The position numbers and the translations under genes are program-made. Under the pieces are notes generated by a model. That model did no database searches. It was not told the DNA's origin and saw nothing but the letters and a program-made list of their open reading frames with translations. From Akkermansiaceae bacterium UBA5689 (GTDB lineage Bacteria > Verrucomicrobiota > Verrucomicrobiia > Verrucomicrobiales > Akkermansiaceae): 6,060 nt of DNA. Within the stretch, counting starts at the first letter, position 1. Each line of letters starts with the position of its first letter. Positions 6,058-6,060 of the stretch are shown one piece after another. The DNA lies in assembly GCA_002420305.1 (NCBI GenBank), contig DIHT01000005.1:1-6060 (forward strand). Direction: 5' to 3'.

Positions 6058-6060
6058 AAG

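Overview
All genes in the window lie on the + strand. They suggest a Gram-negative bacterium, most likely of the PVC superphylum and perhaps Verrucomicrobiota. This is inferred from two features: a Tat-exported Gfo/Idh/MocA oxidoreductase of the 'YVQKPL' type common in that group, and an unusual quinol:cytochrome c oxidoreductase whose b and c subunits are one polypeptide. Starts are mostly not preceded by a clear Shine-Dalgarno sequence. No tRNA, rRNA, CRISPR array, transposase or phage gene was seen.

Left module (1-2446), sugar metabolism. The last 31 codons of an unidentified gene end in an ATGA overlap with the start of a PfkB-family kinase resembling 2-keto-3-deoxygluconate kinase. An 88-bp gap separates this from a Tat-signal Gfo/Idh/MocA oxidoreductase. 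The kinase would act in the cytoplasm on a sugar acid. The oxidoreductase would be folded in the cytoplasm and exported. That they share a pathway is inferred only from adjacency.

Spacer (2447-2586). It holds a stop-overlapping hairpin that may terminate the left module, followed by a leader with three possible stem-loops, two of them mutually exclusive, running up to the next start codon.

Right module (2587-6057), respiration. A Tat-anchored Rieske iron-sulfur protein is followed after 31 bp by a 685-residue protein. That protein joins a cytochrome b6-like part, a subunit IV-like part with a PDWY Qo motif, and two tandem c-type haem domains. Together these two genes encode all the redox centres of a bc-type complex: a 2Fe-2S cluster, two b haems and two c haems. 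The complex would oxidise quinol, probably menaquinol, and pass electrons to periplasmic acceptors. A DUF502 membrane protein of unknown function follows after 65 bp.

The most interesting object is the fused cytochrome b/dihaem c protein. It has an apparent extra pair of membrane helices between the b6 and subunit IV parts, and visible tandem duplication of its c domains. Nothing in the window looks like a defence system or a mobile element.
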